A stretch of DNA of 11,201 nucleotides, taken from the NCBI GenBank assembly GCA_031431035.1, contig JANPCR010000260.1, positions 1 through 11,201 of the forward strand, written 5' to 3'. A program made the translations under genes and the position numbers. Below, one piece after another: positions 1-5,897 of this stretch. The notes under the pieces were generated by a model. That model worked only from the letters and a program-made list of their open reading frames with translations. It searched no databases and had not been told where the DNA came from. The stretch is from JANYCG01 sp031431035 (GTDB lineage Bacteria; Pseudomonadota; Gammaproteobacteria; Burkholderiales; Burkholderiaceae_C). Numbering within the stretch: position 1 is the stretch's first letter; each line of letters begins with the position of its first letter.

Positions 1-83
1 GACACCGCCGTCAGCAAAAACACGGGTGCCACAGCCAGTTGAATGCCTTGCGATACGTCGCCTGCGTTGACCGGAAATATCAA
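1..83 (-). CDS. DUF2721 family membrane protein, N-terminus only (runs off left edge)
   Basis: Only the first 27 codons plus two bases are inside the window. The minus-strand reading contains VSQGIQLAVAPVFLLTAV. This matches, from memory, the N-terminal signature of DUF2721 proteins, in which an I-QLA-APVFLLT segment opens the first membrane helix. The family is small, membrane-bound and of unknown function. An in-frame TAG at 87-89 limits the start to the next few codons, and the only usual initiator there is TTG at 81-83. An AAAGG-like ribosome site lies about seven bases upstream. The gene follows the glutathione S-transferase on the same strand with a 48-bp gap and could be co-transcribed with it. 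The family call rests on about 18 residues. Confidence 0.55.
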   Translation of the reverse strand, partial: MIFPVNAGDVSQGIQLAVAPVFLLTAV

Positions 84-92
84 AATCTAGCC

Positions 93-121
93 TTTGCCTC
101 AACTTTGCCTGATCTTTGCCT
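93..121. repeat. Three 11-bp-spaced copies of TTTGCCT
   Basis: TTTGCCT occurs at 93-99, 104-110 and 115-121, exactly 11 bp apart, between the glutathione S-transferase stop and the DUF2721 start. On the minus (sense) strand it reads AGGCAAA three times, and the copy nearest the DUF2721 gene supplies the AAAGG that probably acts as its ribosome site. The spacing is close to one helical turn, so protein binding is possible, but simple slippage repeats would look the same. Confidence 0.6.
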
Positions 122-131
122 CAAACCGAAC

Positions 132-776
132 TCAAACCTTCACCGACGCAGCCTTGCGGTCTGCCGCCACCTTTTGCGCGGCGGGGCGCTCGCCAATCAT
201 TTTGACGTAAGCTTTGTAATCAACCCCACCGGCCAGCAGCAGGTCTTCGCCAAAAACAATTTTGCTCGCCATGCCGACCAAAGGCAAATTGACAAAGGCC
301 GAGCAATCCGCCTGCGTGAACGTGCTGCCCGCCACGTAGGGCGAAAACTTGGCCAGGCGTTTGAAACCAGCAATGTGATGCGCCAGCTCTTTGCCAATGC
401 GCACCTTGTTGTCGTCGCTTAGTGCGGCTCCGCCAAAAAACGCCTGTGGGTACAGCTGGCGCGCGGTGATTTCAAGGTGCCAGTCGATGTAGGTCAGCAA
501 CTCATTGACTTTGGCTTTGCCATAGGCGTCTGAGGGCATGAGCGCGGGCGTGGGGTAAGCGTCTTCGATGTAGCCCAAAATCGCCTGGCTTTCACAAATG
601 CCGCCATGCTCAGTGCGAATGAACGGGATTTTGGCCAAAGGGGAATCCGCCAAAACGGCCTCATCGGTGCGTTTGGTCATGACCACTTCTTCGGTGAACG
701 CGACACCTTTTTCAAGCAGCGCAAATTTAACTTTGTTGTAGTAGTTTGAGACGGGAAAGCCGCAAAGTGTGAGCAT
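132..776 (-). CDS. Glutathione S-transferase family protein
   Basis: The 214-residue product has the two-domain layout and usual length of cytosolic glutathione S-transferases, which conjugate glutathione to electrophiles or reduce and bind small molecules. The N-terminal thioredoxin-like domain (about residues 1-78) begins with a short strand and GFPVSNYYNKV. It continues with the Ile50-Pro51 cis-proline loop (AKIPFI) and the glutathione gamma-glutamyl site E62-S63-Q64 (CESQAIL). The helical C-terminal domain carries an N-capping-box-like segment, STFTQAD, ending at Asp157. Ser10 or Tyr12/Tyr13 could be the catalytic residue; I cannot assign the class. The ATG start is supported by GGAG nine bases upstream (complement of 786-789). 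The divergent neighbour is the bicarbonate permease, with 211 bp between them. The substrate is unknown. Confidence 0.9.
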   Translation of the reverse strand: MLTLCGFPVSNYYNKVKFALLEKGVAFTEEVVMTKRTDEAVLADSPLAKIPFIRTEHGGICESQAILGYIEDAYPTPALMPSDAYGKAKVNELLTYIDWHLEITARQLYPQAFFGGAALSDDNKVRIGKELAHHIAGFKRLAKFSPYVAGSTFTQADCSAFVNLPLVGMASKIVFGEDLLLAGGVDYKAYVKMIGERPAAQKVAADRKAASVKV

Positions 777-987
777 GGTAAAGATCTCCGGAAATAAAGG
801 TTAAGACTGACCAAAATGAATATCGAGTTTATGCTCGCTTCGGCCCAAAGCGGTAGCACCCGTGCGACAAACCGCTTGCAGTCCAAAAAGCCTTGCACCT
901 ATTCAGGATTTGGCGACTTGCCTCATAGTCTTGTTCCAATAAAAAAACCCCGTCGACGTATCCTTACTTGTTGTTAGAGCCCATTCA
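777..987. other. Divergent intergenic region, GST / permease
   Basis: This 211-bp stretch must hold the promoters of both outward-reading genes. I found no convincing paired -35/-10 boxes on either strand. The best minus-strand candidate is a TTGGGC / GATATT pair with an 18-bp spacer. No small gene with a ribosome site and no terminator hairpin is evident. Confidence 0.4.
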
Positions 988-1947
988 ATGCAAAGCTTTC
1001 TAGACCCCGCCATCCTTTTCTTTGTCTTCGGCATGATGGCAGGGCTCTTGAAGTCGAATTTAGAGATTCCCGCGCCGATCTCACGATTTCTCTCCTTGTA
1101 CCTGCTGATGGCCCTCGGACTCAAAGGCGGTTTTGCCTTAGCCAACTCAGGTTTGACTGGCGAAGTGGCAGTGAGCCTGGCAGCAGCACTGCTTTTGGCC
1201 ACTGTGGTGCCGCTTATCGGTTTCGTGCTGTTGCGCCGCTTCCTGAGTGGTTACGACGCGGCTGCGATTGCCGCGACCTATGGCTCGGTGAGCGCCGTCA
1301 CTTTCATCACGGCTGCACAGTACCTGGACACTCACGGCATCGACTATGGTGGCCATATGGCGGCGGCCATGGCATTGATGGAGTCGCCCGCCATTGTCCT
1401 GGCTGTGGTGCTGGCCAACGTGGTGCGACAGCGCGAAGGAGTGGCGACAAGCTCGCCATCCATGGGCAAAATTCTTCATGAGTCCGTGACCGACGGCGCC
1501 CAGCTTCTGCTTTTAGGTGCGATGCTGATTGGCTTGCTGACGGGCGAGGCGGGCGAGGCGGTGATGAAGCCCTTTTCGGTCGATTTGTTCAAGGGCATGC
1601 TGGCCTTCTTTTTGCTCGACATGGGATTGCTCGCAGCGCGAAACTTGGGCTCGCTCAAAGGTAAATCGAGTTGGTTGTTGGCTTACGCCATCCTCGCACC
1701 GCTGGTGCATGCCAGTATGGCATTGGGCTTGGGGTGGATGCTGGGTATCTCGGCAGGCAACGTCGCGCTGCTGATGGTTCTGGCCGCCAGCGCGTCCTAC
1801 ATCGCCGTGCCCGCTGTGATTCGCCACGCTATTCCTGAGGCCAACCCTTCGCTGTATTTCAGCATGTCGTTGGGACTGACCTTCCCGTTCAATATCTTGA
1901 TCGGCATACCGCTTTACGTGAGCGTGGCGCAAAAACTGGGCGCGTGA
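988..1947 (+). CDS. sbtA: SbtA-type sodium-dependent bicarbonate permease
   Basis: The 319-residue protein is almost entirely hydrophobic, with about ten membrane segments. It carries signatures of the SbtA family (PF05982), whose studied cyanobacterial members import HCO3- with Na+ across the inner membrane. Visible motifs are the opening DPAILFFVFGMMAGLLKSNLEIP, given here as residues 6-28 (DPAIL at 6-10, EIP at 26-28), SLYLLMALGLKGGFA (36-50), YGSVSAVTFITAAQYL (98-113), MESPAI (131-136), and a C-terminal block with SYIAVPAVIRHAIPEANP (270-287) and TFPFNILIGIPLY (298-310). Two similar halves are joined by a hydrophilic linker around 147-170, which is shorter than in cyanobacterial SbtA as I recall it. 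The start matches the family N-terminus, but its ribosome site is weak. No PII-like sbtB partner is adjacent. Transport of bicarbonate rather than another anion is inferred from the family. Confidence 0.88.
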   Translation: MQSFLDPAILFFVFGMMAGLLKSNLEIPAPISRFLSLYLLMALGLKGGFALANSGLTGEVAVSLAAALLLATVVPLIGFVLLRRFLSGYDAAAIAATYGSVSAVTFITAAQYLDTHGIDYGGHMAAAMALMESPAIVLAVVLANVVRQREGVATSSPSMGKILHESVTDGAQLLLLGAMLIGLLTGEAGEAVMKPFSVDLFKGMLAFFLLDMGLLAARNLGSLKGKSSWLLAYAILAPLVHASMALGLGWMLGISAGNVALLMVLAASASYIAVPAVIRHAIPEANPSLYFSMSLGLTFPFNILIGIPLYVSVAQKLGA

Positions 1948-1974
1948 GGTTGGGGTTGCAGCGCTGGCAATCGA

Positions 1975-2003
1975 TTGACATTTACCCGTCAACCGCGTGA
2001 AAT
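1975..2003 (+). promoter_or_regulatory. Candidate sigma-70 promoter for the DUF2235 gene
   Basis: A perfect -35 box, TTGACA (1975-1980), is followed after a 17-bp spacer by TGAAAT (1998-2003), which matches the -10 consensus at four of six positions. Transcription would start near 2010, about 22 bp before the DUF2235 start codon. The gene would then have its own short-leader transcript besides any read-through from the permease gene. Confidence 0.55.
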
Positions 2004-2004
2004 G

Positions 2005-2023
2005 CCCTGAAACACTTTCAGGG
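2005..2023 (+). promoter_or_regulatory. Hairpin covering the DUF2235 ribosome-binding site
   Basis: CCCTGAAA (2005-2012) and TTTCAGGG (2016-2023) form a perfect 8-bp stem with a 3-base loop. The right arm includes the first three bases of the GGGAG ribosome site (2021-2025), six bases before the ATG at 2032. In a transcript coming through from the permease gene the site would be partly closed. A transcript starting near 2010 would lack most of the left arm. Confidence 0.6.
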
Positions 2024-2031
2024 AGTAAGCC

Positions 2032-3825
2032 ATGGACAACTCGCGCCGACAACTCATCGTCTGCCTGGATGGCACGAACAACAACCTGACGGGGCGGCGG
2101 CACGACACCAATGTGAGCCAGTTGTGTGAGCTGCTGGACCCCGATGCCAATGACCAATTGCTGTATTACGACCCTGGCGTGGGCAATTCGGGCAATCTGC
2201 CGGGTGCCACCTGGTACGAAAACATCAAAGCCAAATACGAGCGGATTTCTGGCTTGGCGTTTGGCAGCGGCATTTACGAAAACATTGCCGAGGCCTACCG
2301 CTTTTTAATGCGCCATTGGCGCGAGGGCGATGACATTTACCTGTTTGGCTTTTCTCGCGGGGCTTTCACCGCGCGCAGCCTGGGCGGCCTGGTCAGCACC
2401 TTTGGCATTTTGCGTCCCGAGATGGAAGTGATGGTGCCCACGCTGCTGCATGTGTACTTTTTGGACCGGGACCGCAACGCCCGCGAGTACAAGCTCATCA
2501 AAGACCAGATCAGCGACCTGTTTGCGGGCCATGCTGGTCGGCTGGCCCCGGTTTGGTTTGTGGGCGTGTGGGACACCGTGGCGTCAGTCGGCGCACCTTT
2601 GCCGCTGTTTCACAAAGAGATCACGGCCGTGCCGACCATTGTGAACAAGCGCTTCCACCATGTGCGCCAAACCCTGGCGCTGGATGAATTTCGCTACACG
2701 TTTCGGCCCCGGCCCTACTTGATTGAACAAAACTACGACTACGAGAGCCATGGGCAAAGCATGGCGCAGGAGTGGTTTGCAGGCTGCCACTCGGACGTCG
2801 GCGGCGGCTACGACAACGACCAAGCGGGTTTGTCGCGGCAAACCCTGCTGTGGATGGTGGCTGAGGCAGGCTCCAAGCTTTGCGGCTTGCGGATTCGAAG
2901 CAGGTTACTCGGCCCGGACGGTTTGCCTGACAGCGCCAAAATTCGGACGTATTTAGACGACAAAAGCCATGCTGCGGTCGCCACCGCACCGTCGGTCAGC
3001 CCGCAGACAACACCGCCCGCCACGCCAGTGCGCCAAAAACAAGTTCACAGCGAAATTTACATCGCTCCGTGGTGGGCGCTGGGCGGCATGGGTCTGCGCA
3101 ACCCTGGCGAGCTGCTTGACATGGGCCGGGTGCTGCAAAAGCCACCGGTTCAGTCGCCCACCGTCGCAGCCGACGCGCTGACCTACCCGCAGAACACGAG
3201 CTGGCATGCGCCCAGAGCCTGGCGTTGGCTGGTGCTGGCAGCGTTTTTAATGCTGGTTTTCATGACCATTTCGGGTGCTTTGCACCTGCAACCCAAAGCC
3301 GATCAAGCGATTTGCGCCATGCCCTGGGACTGGATGAACCGCTGGCCCGCCGTGTTCCGAATCAACATTTGCTTTTCCAATTGGCAGATGGGTTGGGTTG
3401 CGCACCTGAAGCCGCCAGGCGCCGGCTTGAGTGCGTTTTACAGCCCGGTTTGGGCTGTGATCGTCGACTTTGCCACCATCGCCAGTTACGGCTATCTGCT
3501 GGCACGCGGCACCGGCTGGGCGTTTGCGCGACTGGCGCGTTTGCGCACGGTGGCCATGGCAACGGGTGCCAGCCCCCGGCCCGAAGGCTCTACCCGTTGG
3601 CTTAACCGCATGGGCTGGGCACCTTGCGCGATGGTTTTGGGCGATGTGTTTGAAAACTTGGCCACTCTGGCGGTCATTTGGACAGCAGACAGCAGCGCCA
3701 TGCCCAGCCTGCAATGGCCGTTGGGCGTGGCCATGACGGTGTTTGCCTTGGTCAAGTGGCTTGGGCTGTTGGCCAGTTTGGTGCTGATGGGCTGGGCTGT
3801 TTTTCAGCGGCCATTCAAAGGGTAA
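2032..3825 (+). CDS. DUF2235 (Tle1-like) alpha/beta hydrolase with C-terminal membrane domain
   Basis: The 597-residue protein opens with RQLIVCLDGTNNN (6-18), the typical start of DUF2235 domains, and then shows the family's nucleophile elbow GFSRGAFTAR (106-115, Ser108). VGVWDTVASVGAP (177-189, Asp181) and GCHSDVGGGY (251-260, His253) fit the remaining triad members. Characterised relatives include Tle1 phospholipases delivered by type VI secretion, but many DUF2235 proteins are not tied to secretion, and no VgrG, PAAR or immunity gene is seen here. After a Pro/Thr-rich linker (around 320-345) come about four hydrophobic segments (roughly 397-417, 470-491, 527-550 and 562-591), suggesting an inner-membrane anchor. 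GGGAG six bases before the ATG supports the start. The 3' end overlaps the convergent reductase gene. The substrate, lipid or other ester, is inferred only. Confidence 0.85.
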   Translation: MDNSRRQLIVCLDGTNNNLTGRRHDTNVSQLCELLDPDANDQLLYYDPGVGNSGNLPGATWYENIKAKYERISGLAFGSGIYENIAEAYRFLMRHWREGDDIYLFGFSRGAFTARSLGGLVSTFGILRPEMEVMVPTLLHVYFLDRDRNAREYKLIKDQISDLFAGHAGRLAPVWFVGVWDTVASVGAPLPLFHKEITAVPTIVNKRFHHVRQTLALDEFRYTFRPRPYLIEQNYDYESHGQSMAQEWFAGCHSDVGGGYDNDQAGLSRQTLLWMVAEAGSKLCGLRIRSRLLGPDGLPDSAKIRTYLDDKSHAAVATAPSVSPQTTPPATPVRQKQVHSEIYIAPWWALGGMGLRNPGELLDMGRVLQKPPVQSPTVAADALTYPQNTSWHAPRAWRWLVLAAFLMLVFMTISGALHLQPKADQAICAMPWDWMNRWPAVFRINICFSNWQMGWVAHLKPPGAGLSAFYSPVWAVIVDFATIASYGYLLARGTGWAFARLARLRTVAMATGASPRPEGSTRWLNRMGWAPCAMVLGDVFENLATLAVIWTADSSAMPSLQWPLGVAMTVFALVKWLGLLASLVLMGWAVFQRPFKG

Positions 3826-4799
3826 GCCGGATCGGTGTAGCCAGGGGTGGACGGGTGGCCTGGGCGCACCAGGCTGTCCACCAACGCCTCATCTTCAGCG
3901 GTCACCGTGTAATCGAGCGCGGGCAGGTAATCTTGCCATTGCGCCAAGGTGCGCGGCCCGGCAATCACCGAGCTGACACGCGGGTTGGCCAGCACCCAGG
4001 CCGTTGCAAAATGCGCCAGGCTGATGCCTTTGGCTTCTGCGTGCAGGCGCAAGGTTTGTGCAATCAGCAGCGATTCTTGCCGAAACTCGGTGTCGGTAAT
4101 GCGCTTGTCGCCCCGGCCCGCGCGGGTGGTGGGGTCTGGCGCCTGGCCGGGCGCGTACTTGCCTGTGAGCACACCGCGCGCCACCGGGCTGTAGGGCGTC
4201 ACGCCCAGGCCGTAGTGGGCGCAAGCGGGCAACACCTCGACTTCGGGCATGCGGTTCAGCAAGTTGTAATACGGCTGGCAGACTACGGGGGCTGGCATGC
4301 CGAGTTGGGCGGCCACGTGCACCGCTTCGGCAATGCGCCATCCGCGAAAGTTGGACACTCCCCAATAGCGAATTTTGCCGGCCTGCAACATGGCTTGCAG
4401 CGCACGCAAAGGTTCCTCCAGGCTCATGCCATTGATGTCCAGGTGCATGTACAAAATGTCAACGTAATCAGTTCGCAGGCGCTTGAGCGATGCATCGATC
4501 TCGTTCGCCATCCAGCTGGCAGAAAAGTGCCCTTCGTTGGGCCGATTCGACATTTTGTTACCTAGCTTGGTGGCCAAAACCCAATCGTGGCGCTGCTGCC
4601 TGATCAACTCGCCAACCATGGTTTCTGACGCGCCCTTGGTGTAAACATCGGCCGTGTCAATGTAATTGACTCCCTGTGCGTGGGCGTCATCCACAATCGC
4701 CCGGGCCTCGTCCAAACCCGTTTGGTCGCCAAACATCATGGTGCCCAGGCACAGGGCGGAAACTTGCAGATTGCTGCGGCCTAAATTGCGGTATTTCAT
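3804..4799 (-). CDS. Aldo/keto reductase
   Basis: This 331-residue protein is an NADPH-dependent aldo/keto reductase of TIM-barrel fold, of usual length for the family. The catalytic tetrad can be read off: Asp48 and Tyr53 in YIDTADVYTKG, Lys78 in LATKLGNKM and His119 in ILYMHLDI. GVSNFRGW (near residue 147) and a QPYYNLLNR segment (near 176-184) are further family landmarks. C-terminal VIAGPRTLAQWQDYL is the usual cofactor-binding region of this group. It resembles oxidoreductases of the YajO/Tas type; the physiological carbonyl substrate cannot be told. The ATG fits the family N-terminus (MKYRNLGRSNLQVS), but I see no good ribosome site before it. The gene is convergent with, and overlaps by 22 bp, the DUF2235 gene, and is divergent from the phasin. 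Confidence 0.92.
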   Translation of the reverse strand: MKYRNLGRSNLQVSALCLGTMMFGDQTGLDEARAIVDDAHAQGVNYIDTADVYTKGASETMVGELIRQQRHDWVLATKLGNKMSNRPNEGHFSASWMANEIDASLKRLRTDYVDILYMHLDINGMSLEEPLRALQAMLQAGKIRYWGVSNFRGWRIAEAVHVAAQLGMPAPVVCQPYYNLLNRMPEVEVLPACAHYGLGVTPYSPVARGVLTGKYAPGQAPDPTTRAGRGDKRITDTEFRQESLLIAQTLRLHAEAKGISLAHFATAWVLANPRVSSVIAGPRTLAQWQDYLPALDYTVTAEDEALVDSLVRPGHPSTPGYTDPAYPLNGR

Positions 4800-4907
4800 A
4801 GTAAGAAGCTGGAATGATTGGATATAGGGTGAGTAATTTTGGCCGCAGACGGGCTCAACATTGATGCCATTTCAAGCTCCCATTGATTGCGAATTTACAA
4901 TTTGAAA

Positions 4908-4960
4908 TAATTGCTACATTATTTATAGCAAATTAATGAATAAACACGAGAGCTAGAGGC
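4908..4960 (+). repeat. Interspersed repeat, copy 1
   Basis: This 53-nt copy aligns without gaps to the reverse complement of 9322-9374 at 41 of 53 positions. The blocks TAATTGCTA, TATAGC and CGAGAGCTAGAG are identical. Its first part can fold as TTGCTA (4911-4916) with TAGCAA (4926-4931). The look is that of an intergenic repeat I remember as common in Comamonadaceae, but I cannot confirm that here. Confidence 0.7.
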
Positions 4961-4992
4961 ATTTTTAGTTCGGTTTTTAGCTTTGTAGACCG

Positions 4993-5036
4993 ATTTTTGA
5001 TAAAAAAGAACCTACAGGTTCTTTTTTATCAAAAAT
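4993..5036. terminator. Perfect 21-bp-arm palindrome with terminator features on both strands
   Basis: The arms 4993-5013 and 5016-5036 are exact reverse complements separated by AC. The core is GAACCT/AGGTTC flanked by six A on one side and six T on the other, so RNA from either strand would give a hairpin followed by U residues, as in a bidirectional intrinsic terminator. No gene ends here: both neighbours read away from it. It may insulate the two promoters, or end a small RNA that starts at the adjacent repeat copy. Confidence 0.6.
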
Positions 5037-5121
5037 GGGTCAATTTGGACCTACTTGCTATCGCAACCCTATCCCGTGTCACCTTGATGAAAAGTCTCCC
5101 ATTTAGAAGTTGAACCCTAAT

Positions 5122-5137
5122 ATGCTGCATCGCAACA
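5122..5137 (+). promoter_or_regulatory. Operator-like site 1 of the phasin promoter
   Basis: ATGCTGCATCGCAACA lies nine bases upstream of the -35 box and differs from the second site (5181-5196) only at two adjacent bases. Its TGC/GCA content resembles the TGC-rich sites bound by PhaR, the PHA-responsive repressor of phasin genes. Assignment to PhaR is inferred. Confidence 0.55.
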
Positions 5138-5145
5138 AAAAACGC

Positions 5146-5173
5146 TTGCATCGATTCGGGATAACCCTATAAT
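5146..5173 (+). promoter_or_regulatory. Sigma-70 promoter of the phasin gene
   Basis: TTGCAT (5146-5151), a 16-bp spacer and a perfect TATAAT (5168-5173) make a strong housekeeping promoter reading toward the phasin. Transcription should start near 5180, giving a leader of about 147 nt and placing operator-like site 2 across the first transcribed bases. Confidence 0.75.
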
Positions 5174-5180
5174 TCATTTC

Positions 5181-5196
5181 ATGCTGCACTGCAACA
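5181..5196 (+). promoter_or_regulatory. Operator-like site 2, at the phasin transcription start
   Basis: ATGCTGCACTGCAACA is a near-palindrome: within TGCTGCACTGCAACA all pairs match except positions 3/13 and the centre. It lies at the predicted +1, where a bound repressor would block initiation. With site 1 (starts 59 bp apart) it brackets the promoter. Binding by PhaR is the leading guess, because PhaR in Cupriavidus necator is known to bind at the phaP promoter. Confidence 0.6.
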
Positions 5197-5326
5197 TGAA
5201 ACTCCCCGGAGTGACATGAGACGCTAGAGACAAGTCGCGGTAAAGCAGAACGAGGGGCCGACAAAGGAATGTTTGTCTTTCATTGAACCTTACTTAATTT
5301 CACTTAACTTGATTGGAAATTTCACT

Positions 5327-5869
5327 ATGTTTACCGTTGACCAAATCGCTGCATCGCACAAAGCCAACATGGAAACCCTGTTCGGCCTGACATCCAAGGC
5401 TTTCGAAGGCGTTGAGAAAATCGTTGAACTGAACCTGACCGCTTCCAAAGCCGCTCTGTCAGAAGTCACCGAGCACGCCAAAGCTTCCTTGAGCGTGAAA
5501 GACGCACAAGAACTGATGGCTCTGCAAACCGCCTTCCTGCAGCCGTTGGCTGAGAAGACCGCCGCTTACAGCCGTCATTTGTATGACATCGCTTCAAGCT
5601 CGTCTGCTGAGTTCACCAAATCGGTTGAAGAGCAAACCGCTGCTGCGCAAAAGAAATTTGCTGGCTTGGTTGACACCGCCGCCAAGAACGCACCTGCTGG
5701 TTCCGAGACTGCTGTTGCCGTGTTCAAAAGCGCTGTTTCAGCCGCTAACAACGCGTTTGAGTCGGTTCAAAAAGCGGTCAAGCAAGCCACTGACGCTGCT
5801 GAGTCCAACTTCAACACCGTTGCTGCCAACACCATCGACGCCACCAAGTCGGTTGCCAAGAAGCGTTAA
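5327..5869 (+). CDS. phaP: Phasin family protein (PHA granule-associated)
   Basis: The 180-residue protein is a Phasin_2-type (PF09361) phasin, which coats polyhydroxyalkanoate granules in the cytoplasm and controls their size and number. The N-terminus FTVDQIAASHKANMETLFGL and the following FEGVEKIVELNLTASKAAL are typical. The rest is Ala/Lys/Glu-rich amphipathic helix, including LMALQTAFLQPLAEKTAAYS, and ends in a basic tail, SVAKKR. I chose ATG 5327 because this sequence begins family proteins; an upstream TTG at 5273 in the same frame would add 18 residues foreign to the family. The ribosome site is weak (GGA, nine bases upstream). The gene stands alone with its own promoter, two operator-like sites and a strong downstream terminator. 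No PHA synthase gene is in view. Base composition is less GC-rich than that of the neighbours, as expected for an Ala/Lys-rich, highly expressed gene. Confidence 0.93.
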   Translation: MFTVDQIAASHKANMETLFGLTSKAFEGVEKIVELNLTASKAALSEVTEHAKASLSVKDAQELMALQTAFLQPLAEKTAAYSRHLYDIASSSSAEFTKSVEEQTAAAQKKFAGLVDTAAKNAPAGSETAVAVFKSAVSAANNAFESVQKAVKQATDAAESNFNTVAANTIDATKSVAKKR

Positions 5870-5897
5870 TTTTTCACGAGAATTCTCAAATTTGGAC

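Larger units (their letters stand above)
4800..5326. other. 527-bp divergent intergenic region, reductase / phasin
   Basis: No protein gene is convincing here. From left to right it holds about 105 bp next to the reductase start without clear promoter boxes, one copy of the interspersed repeat (4908-4960), a perfect palindrome with U-tracts on both strands (4993-5036), and about 85 bp without clear signals. The phasin control region (5122-5196) and a leader of about 147 nt follow. AT content is clearly higher than in the flanking genes from 4890 to 5040. Confidence 0.7.

Noticed and set aside
2032..3825. Type VI secretion effector module
   Set aside because: No VgrG, Hcp, PAAR, adaptor or immunity gene is nearby, and the C-terminal membrane domain suits a resident membrane protein better.
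3678..4565. Plus-strand open frame (295 codons) across the reductase gene
   Set aside because: It overlaps the DUF2235 C-terminus and lies antisense to a clear aldo/keto reductase; composition is His/Arg/Gly-rich without domain features.
5222..5229. Third copy of the interspersed repeat (CGCTAGAG in the phasin leader)
   Set aside because: Only GCTAGAG is shared; the upstream TAATTGCTA/TATAGC part is missing.
5273..5326. TTG-initiated extension of the phasin by 18 residues
   Set aside because: The added residues are unlike phasin N-termini, while ATG 5327 begins the family-typical FTVDQIAASHKANMETLF.
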